DNA from: Paenibacillus alvei DSM 29
GTDB lineage: Bacteria > Bacillota > Bacilli > Paenibacillales > Paenibacillaceae
Reading direction: 5' to 3'
Assembly (NCBI RefSeq): GCF_000293805.1
Contig: NZ_AMBZ01000001.1
Span: forward strand, 896,001 to 960,000
Length of the DNA: 64,000 nt
This document shows positions 43,495 through 51,222 of this stretch, one piece after another. Positions within the stretch are counted from its first letter, which is position 1, and each line of letters opens with the position of its first letter. The position numbers and the translations under genes were made by a program. The notes beneath the pieces are model-generated. The model had not been told where the DNA came from, did not search any database, and saw only the letters and a list, made by a program, of their open reading frames with translations.

Positions 43495-44448
43495 TTAGTA
43501 TTCTAGGAAGCAACCGCAGCCGCCGATGTCAAATAAATCTATTTGCATATCATTTTCGATCTCATAATGTAGATCCCTGATGGTAAAAGGCTTACCATCA
43601 CGTTTCATAAAGCTATATCTTTGGACTTCCATGTACACACTGCTAGCAGTCGGATGAATGTATAGTTTCGGCCGAACTGCTCGGTCGTAAAAGTAATCAC
43701 GATATGCATCATCCAGACGCTGCAACTCCATCTCTTCTAATTCTGGCGGCAGTTCCGCAGCCTTGATGTAACGGTAAGCTGATACGCAATTCCAAAGGTA
43801 GTGTTCTTGCTCCATAATCCTCCTAAAGACTGCTGGCATTCGCTTTTTAAGCAACTTATAATGCCCTTGTCCAGCCTTTACGCAGCGCCCATTACAGTTG
43901 TTATGCGAAAAGCCGTAATCATACATTTTCGGCTGCCGGATGCCGTGCTTCAGTAGAATTTTATCTGTCCATATGTTGTGGTCTATCAATGGCATTTCCA
44001 CCCGGAACGGTGCCCAGTTCTTTACTATTGCTGGCTGCCGGTGCATCTCGTCGAAACCAATTCCGAAGTAAAGCGTGGCGCCAGTGATAAAGTCCTCTTG
44101 CCTCAGATACTCGCGGTTCCGCCATTTCTCGATGGCTGGCGGCCTTCCTTTCATGAGAAAATCACGGGCTACCTTCATTTTCAGGAGTTTCGAGCAATCA
44201 CCGATCCGGGAATTGAATACAAGCTTCTTCTCGAACATGAGCTGCAACGGATTCAATCCGGCGCTGTGCGTGAGCATTGGCAAACGCAGCTTGTCCGATG
44301 CCTCATCAATAAAGCGGTACAGGTCTTCGTGCTCCCAAAGTGTGTCTGTAAAGTACAACAGGATATTGTCTTCCGGGTACTGAGTTTGAACCCAATCGGC
44401 CGCTGCAAAACTGGCCTTTCCGCCAGAAAAGAATATGATGTGGTTCAT
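43495..44448 (-). CDS. PAPS-reductase-like PP-loop protein
   Basis: 317 residues. N-type ATP pyrophosphatase loop FFSGGKASFAAADW at the N-terminus, LYFTDTLWEHEDLYRFIDEA, and Cys-rich parts (HNNCNGRCVKAGQGHY, and GGCGCF near the end). This is the phage branch of phosphoadenosine phosphosulfate reductase-like proteins, whose relatives include DndC of DNA phosphorothioation. It lies next to Dam, so a role in nucleic-acid modification or in blocking host modification-based defence is possible. Not shown. Confidence 0.85.
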   Translation of the reverse strand: MNHIIFFSGGKASFAAADWVQTQYPEDNILLYFTDTLWEHEDLYRFIDEASDKLRLPMLTHSAGLNPLQLMFEKKLVFNSRIGDCSKLLKMKVARDFLMKGRPPAIEKWRNREYLRQEDFITGATLYFGIGFDEMHRQPAIVKNWAPFRVEMPLIDHNIWTDKILLKHGIRQPKMYDYGFSHNNCNGRCVKAGQGHYKLLKKRMPAVFRRIMEQEHYLWNCVSAYRYIKAAELPPELEEMELQRLDDAYRDYFYDRAVRPKLYIHPTASSVYMEVQRYSFMKRDGKPFTIRDLHYEIENDMQIDLFDIGGCGCFLEY

Positions 44449-44457
44449 GCTCTCCCC

Positions 44458-45060
44458 CTAGTCATCAAACCACCCGTAACCGAACGGTTTTTCTTGTGTC
44501 GAAGCGCTCACTATATCCTTCATAAGCTCACCGAAGGTTATCGCGTTCTTTTCCGAGAGTGATTCTATGAACCGCTTTTCCTGCGCTTTCAATCTTCGGC
44601 CTGCTGCCGTTGATAGCAGTTCCATAATCGGCTCCACCCGCTTCATTTTCAGTCGTTCTTCTATCTCTGCCTTTTTCAATTCGGCTTGTCTTCGGTTGTG
44701 TTCTTCCCAATCTTGTTCATCAAACCAGAAATGGTTCCCGTGCCGAGTTCTGTATATCAGAATCCATTTCTGTAGCTCTTCCTCGTTATCTTGGATTCTC
44801 GTGTGGCAAAATCGATTGACACGCATCCCGTTTGTTTTCACACCTCTGCCGCCTCTCCCGCGTGGCATGACGTGGTGGGTATCATCATCCGGTCTTCCGC
44901 AGCCACATTGACAAATTCCGTCCGCTTCCTCGATTAGCTCTTTAACTACATCATGCGGAAACTCCGCCCGATCTGCGCGGGTTGGCGTGTGTTGATGATG
45001 AGCTAGGATCTGTTTCCTCCACGGTTGAATCTCTTTCTTTTTCTTCTTGACGAATGCCAA
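44458..45060 (-). CDS. HNH endonuclease
   Basis: 200 residues. CQCGCGRPDDDTHHVMPRGR, followed by GGRGVKTNGMRVNRFCHTRI, is the zinc-bound HNH core; long charged helices follow. Many Firmicutes phages carry such a nuclease among replication genes; homing or recombination are possible roles. Confidence 0.85.
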   Translation of the reverse strand: MAFVKKKKKEIQPWRKQILAHHQHTPTRADRAEFPHDVVKELIEEADGICQCGCGRPDDDTHHVMPRGRGGRGVKTNGMRVNRFCHTRIQDNEEELQKWILIYRTRHGNHFWFDEQDWEEHNRRQAELKKAEIEERLKMKRVEPIMELLSTAAGRRLKAQEKRFIESLSEKNAITFGELMKDIVSASTQEKPFGYGWFDD

Positions 45061-45072
45061 TTTCCGACCCTC

Positions 45073-45967
45073 CTAATCGTGGTGTCTTCTGTTCCAACGT
45101 TCGAACGCTTCGTTTATGTCAATAGCTAGTCCAGTAGCAGCAAAACAGGTTTTGCAGCTGATTCTATACCCGCCATATTCCTCTATCACCTTTGGAGAGT
45201 CTCCGCAAAAAAGGGCAATCCTTTGTACCCGCTTCGCTTGTTCCGTTATTCAATGGCTTTTCCCGCTTCCGTTGCTTGGCATCCTTGATGGATACACTTC
45301 CCGTGGAACGATATACACTGTATGCCTCCTGTTGCTGCTCCGCTGGTAGACCGGATAGTTCATAGGCGGTAGACATATTTACATTGCCTTCTTGCAGCTC
45401 TGCCTTAAACTCAGGAGCGAGGTTCTTTGATATTGCTTCCATCCTCGCAACCTGTGTTGGTGATACGTCCAATGTGCTTGCAATGAGATCCCTCAATCTT
45501 CCTGGTATCTTGTCCCGCTTCTTGATCTGTTCCAGAATTGTTCGCATCTCTTCTGCCTGCTTGATTTTTTCCCAGTCGGATAGTTGTCTCGCTGTTGAAT
45601 TGGTTGTGATGAGCAGCAGCTTTTCGCGTAGCTCATCCTCTTCGGTTTCTATGATGCAGGGCACTTTCTCAAACTCCCGCTTCCCCTCTTCTGCCAGCGA
45701 TAAGGCTGCGAGACGTCGACGGTGGCCTGCAATTACTCTGTATTTGTCACCGACGGGCTTCACGATCAGGTTTTGCTTGATTCCAAATGTGGCAATCGAT
45801 AGTTTCAGTTCCTCGATCTGCTCCGTCGAGTAAAAGTTATCTTCGGATGGTTCTAGATCGTACACGGATATGTGCGATATTTTGTAATTGCTTACTGGCT
45901 GCTGTTCCTCTGATTTCCCGCTACCATTCAACAATTGGTTGAGGTTGAACTTTGCCACTATGCTCAA
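45073..45967 (-). CDS. ParB-like protein fused to a Lar-type zinc domain (frame broken)
   Basis: The N-terminal 210 residues are a ParB: NLIVKPVGDKYRVIAGHRRR, then a helix-turn-helix around LIASTLDVSPTQVARMEAI. As given the frame ends at 45164 in an unnatural tail after KDCPF. Removing one A from the A6 run at 45207-45212 gives DCPFCGDSPKVIEEYGGY, then CKTCFAATGLAIDINEAFE and a stop at 45073: a restriction-alleviation (Lar) zinc domain. About 297 residues. Overlaps parA by 4 nt. Confidence 0.85.
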
Positions 45968-46749
45968 CTCCCATTCGTGTCCGAATCGGACACGTTCAGA
46001 TATTCGGATACGAGTTTCAGATAATCCATTGCCGCCCCGCAGCGGCGTGAATATTCGATTATCGGCATAGCGGCGAACGTGCTCTCGTCCACCTTTTCCG
46101 TTTTGCGGATATGAGTCTGGAACAGAGGGAAATCCTTTTGGTTATGCAGCCATTCTTCGCCCTGCTCGTTTACGTCATTCTTTTGGTAGCAAGTGACGAA
46201 ACAACCTCTCAGGCTGATGCTTGGGTTCAAATCTTCGCGTGTATTGTCTATCTGTTCTTTCAACTCTGCCAAGCCGTCGAAAGCGAATTTGTCGATCTTA
46301 ACGGGAATCAGAACGTCATCAGATGCCACTAGTGCATTGATAACAGATATGTTGATGTCAGGCGCGTTATCTATGATGCAATAGTCATAACGATCCGCTA
46401 CTTGGTTGAGGGCGTTTCTAAGCCTTGTCTGCTGCGGTCTTGTAGTGTCTAGTAATACTTGCAGATTGGCGCGAAGCAGATTCATGTTTGCTGGGATAAC
46501 GTCCAATCCCGCATAAGGAGTGGACATGATAATTTCATTGATGTTCAAATTCCGCTCTGTCATGACTTCGGCAATGCTGGGCTCGGCATAATTGTGAAGG
46601 CCGAACATCTTTGATGCATTTCCTTGCTTGTCATTGTCCACGAGCAGTACCCGCTTCCCATGTACTGTTGCAAGGATGTGGGCAATATTTACTGAGGAGA
46701 TCGTCTTCGCCACCCCGCCTTTAAGGTTGATGATGGATATCGTTTTCAT
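45964..46749 (-). CDS. parA: ParA family ATPase
   Basis: 261 residues. Deviant Walker A INLKGGVAKTISSVNIAH, Walker A' VLLVDNDKQGNASK and Walker B YCIIDNAPDINIS. Plasmid-type ParA without the extra N-terminal helix-turn-helix (class Ib/Soj size). With parB it forms a partition module, expected for elements that exist as extrachromosomal copies. Confidence 0.93.
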   Translation of the reverse strand: MKTISIINLKGGVAKTISSVNIAHILATVHGKRVLLVDNDKQGNASKMFGLHNYAEPSIAEVMTERNLNINEIIMSTPYAGLDVIPANMNLLRANLQVLLDTTRPQQTRLRNALNQVADRYDYCIIDNAPDINISVINALVASDDVLIPVKIDKFAFDGLAELKEQIDNTREDLNPSISLRGCFVTCYQKNDVNEQGEEWLHNQKDFPLFQTHIRKTEKVDESTFAAMPIIEYSRRCGAAMDYLKLVSEYLNVSDSDTNGS

Positions 46750-47111
46750 GTCAGCACCTCTTCTATTTCAATTTCGATTCTCGGATTTTTCCGATCCACC
46801 CGAAAACGGTGGGTAACATCCCCGATCTGTTTCCATTCATCGTTTTCAATAATCCCCGCTTCCTTCAACCCATCGAATATGAACTTTTGCCCCGCCATGA
46901 TGTTGTCCTTGTCCCTACGCTTGTCTTTGCAGTACCAAATGATTGTCACATCGATTTTTTTGGTTCTCTCAATACATGGCAGTCGCTTCGCAGTCCACGC
47001 CACAATACTCGTATTCGTCTCTTTCATTTCCCTATAGGACGACCAATGCGATTTTGCAGCATCTATAATCTCGTTTAGCGATGGCAACTCGCCCTCAATT
47101 TCGATCTTCAT
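46746..47111 (-). CDS. RusA-like Holliday junction resolvase
   Basis: 121 residues from ATG 47111 (GAGGG upstream). DVTIIWYCKDKRRDKDNIMA has the RusA acids (the D-x4-D pair) and FIFDGLKEAGIIENDEWKQI follows as in RusA. Resolves branched DNA before packaging. ATGA overlap with parA. Confidence 0.88.
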   Translation of the reverse strand: MKIEIEGELPSLNEIIDAAKSHWSSYREMKETNTSIVAWTAKRLPCIERTKKIDVTIIWYCKDKRRDKDNIMAGQKFIFDGLKEAGIIENDEWKQIGDVTHRFRVDRKNPRIEIEIEEVLT

Positions 47112-47157
47112 GCCTTTACCCTCTTTTCGAATGTGTATAGTTGGCATTGAAATATGA

Positions 47158-47949
47158 TCATTCCCTCGCCCTTCGGAATTTCAGGTATATTGCCCACCCT
47201 GTGATGTCGTTGTAAGCCGCTTTAGCCTCTGTAACATCCCATTTGGGGTATATCTTTTTCCAGTAGCGTTGGTTGTCTATTTCATCTCTGACAATCCGTT
47301 CTACTTGCCGTCTTGAATATTTGTGATCATTGGTTCTATATTCTGGCTTCTCTAAATTCTGCGAGCAGCTCCAACGCTTCTTGCCTTTTGGATCTTTCAT
47401 GAGGTATCCTGACAAGTCTTCTAATCCGTTGTCATTTGGCTGCAATCTTTTCGTATTGGCGTATCCAATCCAGTCACCCTTTTGCTGCCCTTTCTTCTTT
47501 GGTCTTCTCCACAGATTCTCCACCACATCCCGTTCCAACCCGCCATTCATGATGATGTGATGATGGAACCTCTTCTTCTTTCCCCTCGTCTCATCTCCAC
47601 CCTCTGTGATGAGAACGTACTTTAACGGGGGCAATCCTTCCTTCTTTCTTTTGTGCGCTACTCTCCGTAAGTAGTTCGCCACTTCCTTCATAGCCTCTTC
47701 CAATGTCTCTGGTTCTATGGCATAGGTAAGGATTACGTGCAGATCCTCTTCCCCAAAGTTCGTTTTTACTATCAGTTTGCAATATCTCTTTGCGTTTTTA
47801 TCATTAAGGTTCTTCTGCTTGGGAAGGCTCTCTTTCTTCTTCTTCGCCCTTCCTCTTTTTAAAGGAGTGAGGATGGTGTGGTTGTAAATGTCCACCTCCA
47901 TATACTCCTCGCCACAATATATCTTCTTCTCTCGCATGACATTCTTCAC
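47158..47949 (-). CDS. HUH-type replication initiator-like protein
   Basis: 263 residues from GTG 47949 (GGGGG 9 nt upstream). The HUH metal site is RFHHHIIMNGG near residue 127; the probable nicking tyrosine is in LSGYLMKDPKGKKRWSCSQN. This is the pattern of rolling-circle Rep proteins of the phage ORF2/G2P type. Upstream on the same strand lies a strong hairpin (48130-48170) that could be its nick site. Such a Rep is unusual in a P2-like prophage with ParAB. Confidence 0.78.
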   Translation of the reverse strand: MKNVMREKKIYCGEEYMEVDIYNHTILTPLKRGRAKKKKESLPKQKNLNDKNAKRYCKLIVKTNFGEEDLHVILTYAIEPETLEEAMKEVANYLRRVAHKRKKEGLPPLKYVLITEGGDETRGKKKRFHHHIIMNGGLERDVVENLWRRPKKKGQQKGDWIGYANTKRLQPNDNGLEDLSGYLMKDPKGKKRWSCSQNLEKPEYRTNDHKYSRRQVERIVRDEIDNQRYWKKIYPKWDVTEAKAAYNDITGWAIYLKFRRARE

Positions 47950-48088
47950 GGCTATATTCCCCCAGCTGTGTTTTGCCCGTATATCTATTCCTGTGTATAG
48001 GGTTGTACTACCCCATCGTTGGAATGATAATACCCATTACAAGCTCGTAAACGCTACAAGCGCGTTGCTTTGTCGCCGCGAAGTTTGC

Positions 48089-48178
48089 TATACTTAATAG
48101 GAGTTTATTAATAGCATTCCGCTTTGACTTCGCCCCGTGGTCGCTTCTGCAAAAGCGTCCATCGGGGCGATTTAATTT
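48089..48178 (+). ncRNA. candidate plus-strand small RNA opposite the early operon
   Basis: TTGCTT (48065-48070), 18-nt spacer, TATACT (48089-48094) read rightward, followed about 35 nt later by a very stable hairpin TCGCCCCG-TGG-TCGCTT / AAGCG-TCCA-TCGGGGCGA (48130-48170) and TTTAATTTC. This gives an RNA of about 75 nt antisense to the leader of the rep mRNA. The hairpin alone could also be the Rep nick site. The gap 47950-48184 has no gene. Confidence 0.4.
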
Positions 48179-48184
48179 CTATAT

Positions 48185-48385
48185 TCATTTCTCATTCACT
48201 CTCTTAACTTCGCTCGCACTTGCTATGACGACTGAATTTTTGCTACGATCCAACAATTCCACTTGGATGTACGGTTTGTTATCGACATACCTATAAATGA
48301 CTGCGGTGACTTGACTGTATGTAATTCCCCGATGCTCCACAGGCTCCCCGTTGGTCATGGCTGCTTTTAATTCATCGTTTGTCAC
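48185..48385 (-). CDS. small phage protein
   Basis: 66 residues from GTG 48385 (AAAGGGA upstream). YSQVTAVIYRYVDNKPYIQV with a beta-strand pattern; widespread type of small Firmicutes phage early protein. Unknown function. Confidence 0.55.
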   Translation of the reverse strand: MTNDELKAAMTNGEPVEHRGITYSQVTAVIYRYVDNKPYIQVELLDRSKNSVVIASASEVKRVNEK

Positions 48386-48509
48386 GCCGCAGTCTCCCTT
48401 TCAGTTGTTCGTATTGCCTCCGGTACATTTGACGGGCGCTGTGCGCTTGAGCGGTATCGGCCATTTGTAACAAGTTTAAGCAAACACGCAAACGTTGCTT
48501 TCGCTCCAT
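48372..48509 (-). CDS. 45-residue basic phage protein
   Basis: MERKQRLRVCLNLLQMADTA start, ending in LKGRLRRDKR; ATG 48509 behind a perfect AAGGAGG. Overlaps the next gene by 14 nt. Unknown function. Confidence 0.55.
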   Translation of the reverse strand: MERKQRLRVCLNLLQMADTAQAHSARQMYRRQYEQLKGRLRRDKR

Positions 48510-48525
48510 CGCTTCTACCTCCTTG

Positions 48526-48654
48526 CTAGAATTTAAATCCTAACTTCTCGGCTTCGACTGCTGCCCAGCTCACAAATGGATAACGCACTGAATCGATAGA
48601 TTCACGAACGAATCGATCTGCCAGATGCTCCAGGAGTTTGTCTGGAATAAGCAT
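48526..48654 (-). CDS. 42-residue phage protein
   Basis: ATG 48654 behind AAGGGGG; MLIPDKLLEHLADRFVRESI. Unknown function. Confidence 0.5.
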   Translation of the reverse strand: MLIPDKLLEHLADRFVRESIDSVRYPFVSWAAVEAEKLGFKF

Positions 48655-48754
48655 GTTGTGCCCCCTTACCTTTAATTGTCTGGCTATCACTCTCCCCCAT
48701 ATGTAGAATGTAAGTGTCCAGCTTACAAATCTAGTAAGGAAGGAGGTGAAACCA

Positions 48755-48985
48755 TTGAACGAATCTATGTTGCTCCAAATCCTACGCACTCTTCCCCACA
48801 AAAATCACAGGGATCATGGTTCCGTAATTTTACGAGGAGACATTCTTGAAACCTACAAGCATTACAGCGATTTGCCAAAGGAATTGCTTGATACGTGCCT
48901 AGAGAAATTAGAAGTACAAGGTGCGATTGAAATCTTCAGAATGGATGATTTCATAACCGCTGTTCGGTTGAAAAAGCCTGAATGA
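48755..48985 (+). CDS. small plus-strand protein within the early region
   Basis: 76 residues from TTG 48755, behind AAGGAGG. MLLQILRTLPHKNHRDHGSV, later LKELLDTC-type helices and a winged-helix-like end (GAIEIFRMDDFITAVRL). It lies opposite the early genes and its end overlaps the end of the gene at 48951. A small DNA-binding protein is possible. Confidence 0.5.
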   Translation: MNESMLLQILRTLPHKNHRDHGSVILRGDILETYKHYSDLPKELLDTCLEKLEVQGAIEIFRMDDFITAVRLKKPE

Positions 48986-49736
48986 ACGTATGTTTTTTGA
49001 TCCATTTACCGATTTCATGCAGTTCTTCCCACGTCCGCCCATCTTTCACCATGTAATATAGAAGTCGGGCGGTGTTGAATGTTCCCATTCTATGTAGCTC
49101 TCTTTCGGGAGCTACTTTTTCATAGCCTGAATTGTCCTTTACTCCGCATTCTATGTTGGCGGCGAAGCAAATGAAATCTGCTCCGATCTGAACTAACTCC
49201 TCCGTTATTCTTCCTTTTTCAACCTTGCAAAAAAGTTCCCACGCGATTTCTGCCAGTTCTGGATTCTCCGGTTTGTCTTGATGCACATAACCGATTTTCT
49301 TGCCCACTGACATATAAAATCGATGGCTAACTCCATAAATGAAATTCATGGCTTCTTCGAAGTCATCTGGCGTATAGTCGATGAGTTCATAAGATAGCTT
49401 AAGCTTCCCCTTTGTGCCATTTGGCATGGTGAATTCTGATACTTCTTCTATGATCGGAAGCGAATTATTGAGTTTCTCTTTTTTCGGCCTCAATGAATTC
49501 CTATCTCCGTGTATCTTTTCTGCCGAAGCATGCAGCCCGGCATATAGCGGCCACCCTGCCGAATCAACCTTTTCAATGATTTGTGAATACGGTGCTGGCT
49601 CGTATTTCCCGCCTCTAAATACTTCAATACGATCGTTCTTGCTTAATTCGATCATGCTGCCGTCTTCACGCTGCAGCGATACTTTGCCGTCTTCTACAAC
49701 CAATTGACCAGTTACAAACTCCTGCTTTCTTGACAT
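48951..49736 (-). CDS. DUF5348-containing early phage protein
   Basis: 261 residues from ATG 49736 (GAGGG 10 nt upstream; an ATG at 49769 overlapping the previous stop is the alternative). Residues 1-65 match the DUF5348 pattern (TGQLVVEDGKVSLQREDGSM). The rest is helical with FEEAMNFIYGVSHRFYMSVG. Unknown function. Confidence 0.6.
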   Translation of the reverse strand: MSRKQEFVTGQLVVEDGKVSLQREDGSMIELSKNDRIEVFRGGKYEPAPYSQIIEKVDSAGWPLYAGLHASAEKIHGDRNSLRPKKEKLNNSLPIIEEVSEFTMPNGTKGKLKLSYELIDYTPDDFEEAMNFIYGVSHRFYMSVGKKIGYVHQDKPENPELAEIAWELFCKVEKGRITEELVQIGADFICFAANIECGVKDNSGYEKVAPERELHRMGTFNTARLLYYMVKDGRTWEELHEIGKWIKKHTFIQAFSTEQRL

Positions 49737-49765
49737 CCTTTCCACGCCCTCTTCCATTATTCGGT

Positions 49766-49891
49766 TCATGCAGGTTTGTTCTCTTGCTTCTTTTGAAGCT
49801 CTGATGCGTATTTGATGTTTAGCTTAGAGATATACTTGTGAAGTTTCTTCCACGCTTCTTCGCTCATCCCCGGATTGTTTGGTTTTTCCAT
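49766..49891 (-). CDS. 41-residue early protein
   Basis: MEKPNNPGMSEEAWKKLHKY, ending in ELQKKQENKPA; GAGAGAG upstream. First small gene after the Cro-like repressor. Unknown function. Confidence 0.5.
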   Translation of the reverse strand: MEKPNNPGMSEEAWKKLHKYISKLNIKYASELQKKQENKPA

Positions 49892-49904
49892 TACGCTCTC
49901 TCCT

Positions 49905-50180
49905 CTAGCCGATTTTTTTGATGAGTTGATAAAGATCAGGACTAATCTTTTCTCTCACTGCAGCAATTCTTAATGTTGGTGGATCAATACCCAGAACCTC
50001 GGCAAGAGCAATGTTTACTTTGTCAGATGCGGGATTTTTTGTTCCGTTTTTCAACATAGATATATAAGAACGATCTAACTTAACCCCCTTCTTCTTCATC
50101 ATGTCTGCAATGTTTTGGTAAGACATTCCGCTATTCTCAATGTGGTGTTTTATCAATTCTGCATAGTTCAAATCATTCAC
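49905..50180 (-). CDS. Cro-like repressor, paralog of the CI N-terminus
   Basis: 91 residues. Helix-turn-helix SGMSYQNIADMMKKKGVKLD then RSYISMLKNGTKNPAS. It aligns with residues 1-85 of the CI-like protein encoded divergently (KTDRSYLSKLRNNPKYPAS), so both should read the same operators. First gene of the leftward early operon. Confidence 0.87.
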   Translation of the reverse strand: MNDLNYAELIKHHIENSGMSYQNIADMMKKKGVKLDRSYISMLKNGTKNPASDKVNIALAEVLGIDPPTLRIAAVREKISPDLYQLIKKIG

Positions 50181-50189
50181 CTCCCGTTT

Positions 50190-50205
50190 GTGATTATTTA
50201 GTCAC
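50190..50205. promoter_or_regulatory. CI/Cro operator O1
   Basis: GTGATTATTTAGTCAC, just ahead of the cro-like start. First of four 16-bp sites with GTGA-N8-TCAC or a near match. Confidence 0.7.
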
Positions 50206-50207
50206 TA

Positions 50208-50223
50208 GTGAACTTCTTGTCAC
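50208..50223. promoter_or_regulatory. CI/Cro operator O2
   Basis: GTGAACTTCTTGTCAC, centre 18 bp from O1; the perfect palindrome TCACTAGTGA links the two sites. Confidence 0.6.
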
Positions 50224-50252
50224 AATAATAGCTTTTATAGCATTTTTCGTCA

Positions 50253-50268
50253 ATGACTATTTAATCAC
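50253..50268. promoter_or_regulatory. CI/Cro operator O3
   Basis: ATGACTATTTAATCAC, 63 bp from O1 centre to centre; middle of the divergent spacer. Confidence 0.65.
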
Positions 50269-50284
50269 ATGTTCAAAATAAGTG

Positions 50285-50300
50285 TTGAATAAATAGTCAC
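50285..50300. promoter_or_regulatory. CI/Cro operator O4
   Basis: TTGAATAAATAGTCAC, 32 bp (three turns) from O3 and 44 bp before the CI start; probably overlaps the CI promoter for autoregulation. Confidence 0.62.
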
Positions 50301-50343
50301 GCATATGGTAATCTTATACTTAAGAAAAGGAGAGATGATCACT

Positions 50344-51213
50344 GTGGACTATGGGAGACTGGTGAAAAAATACATTGAAGAAAGCGATTTAAGTTTAGGC
50401 GAAATTGCTGCGAGTATGGGGGAACTAGGAGTCAAAACCGATAGGTCGTACCTTTCGAAATTGAGAAACAATCCTAAATATCCAGCTTCTGAAGAAGTTA
50501 ACAAGGCTCTTGCGAAAGTCACCGGGGGCGATGAAGACGCTTTGATATTTGCCGCATTTATGGAGAAGGCGCCCGAAGTGGCTAAAAGATATTTTTCAAA
50601 AATTAGCGATTTAGATTCTTACTTAAGTAAATTTGCAGATGCTATAAACGACGATAACCTCAAAGAGCTTTTGGAAGTTATTAATGTAGATGAAAAGATT
50701 GAGTTATTCAAAATAATTGCCGAAGACGCAACGCAACAAGGAATGAATATCAACTCATTTATTATCAAGGAATCAAAAACCCCTTATTCCTCTGGCACTG
50801 ACGACATCACCCCTTACATCATGGACAATATGAAAAGAATACCTCTAATTGGTCAGATTGCAGCTGGGCAACCAATTGATTGTGCAGAGTATTATGAGGG
50901 CTACACTTGTGTTGATCCAGCTGTTTTAAGAGGGCGCGATGGATTTGCGTTAAGGGTCAAGGGAGATAGCATGATTGGGGACAGAATATATAATGGAGAC
51001 ATCGTTGTAGTTGTTATGCAACCCGAAGTATTACCATCTGACATAGCTGTTGTTCGAATAGATCGAGGGGCGGCCACTCTTAAAAGAGTAAAAAACAAGG
51101 CGACTTTTGTATATTGTCACCTTCTAACCCTTCTATGGAACCCATTTTGGTGCCAGCTAAAGATGTTGAAGTAGTAGGCAAAGTTGTAGAAGTTAAATTC
51201 CAATTGTCATAGG
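50344..51213 (+). CDS. CI-like repressor with S24 peptidase domain (frame broken)
   Basis: About 289 residues. GTG 50344 is best placed behind AAAGGAG (50327-50333). Helix-turn-helix in the first 70 residues; then a LexA-type domain with the Ala-Gly cleavage site in PLIGQIAAGQPI, the serine in KGDSMIGDRIYNGD and the lysine in ATLKRVK. The given frame ends in a wrong tail; one A restored in the run at 51090-51095 yields KKQGDFCILSPSNPSMEP and a stop at 51211-51213. Autocleavage under RecA would allow induction by DNA damage. Confidence 0.9.
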
Positions 51214-51222
51214 AGAGTAACT

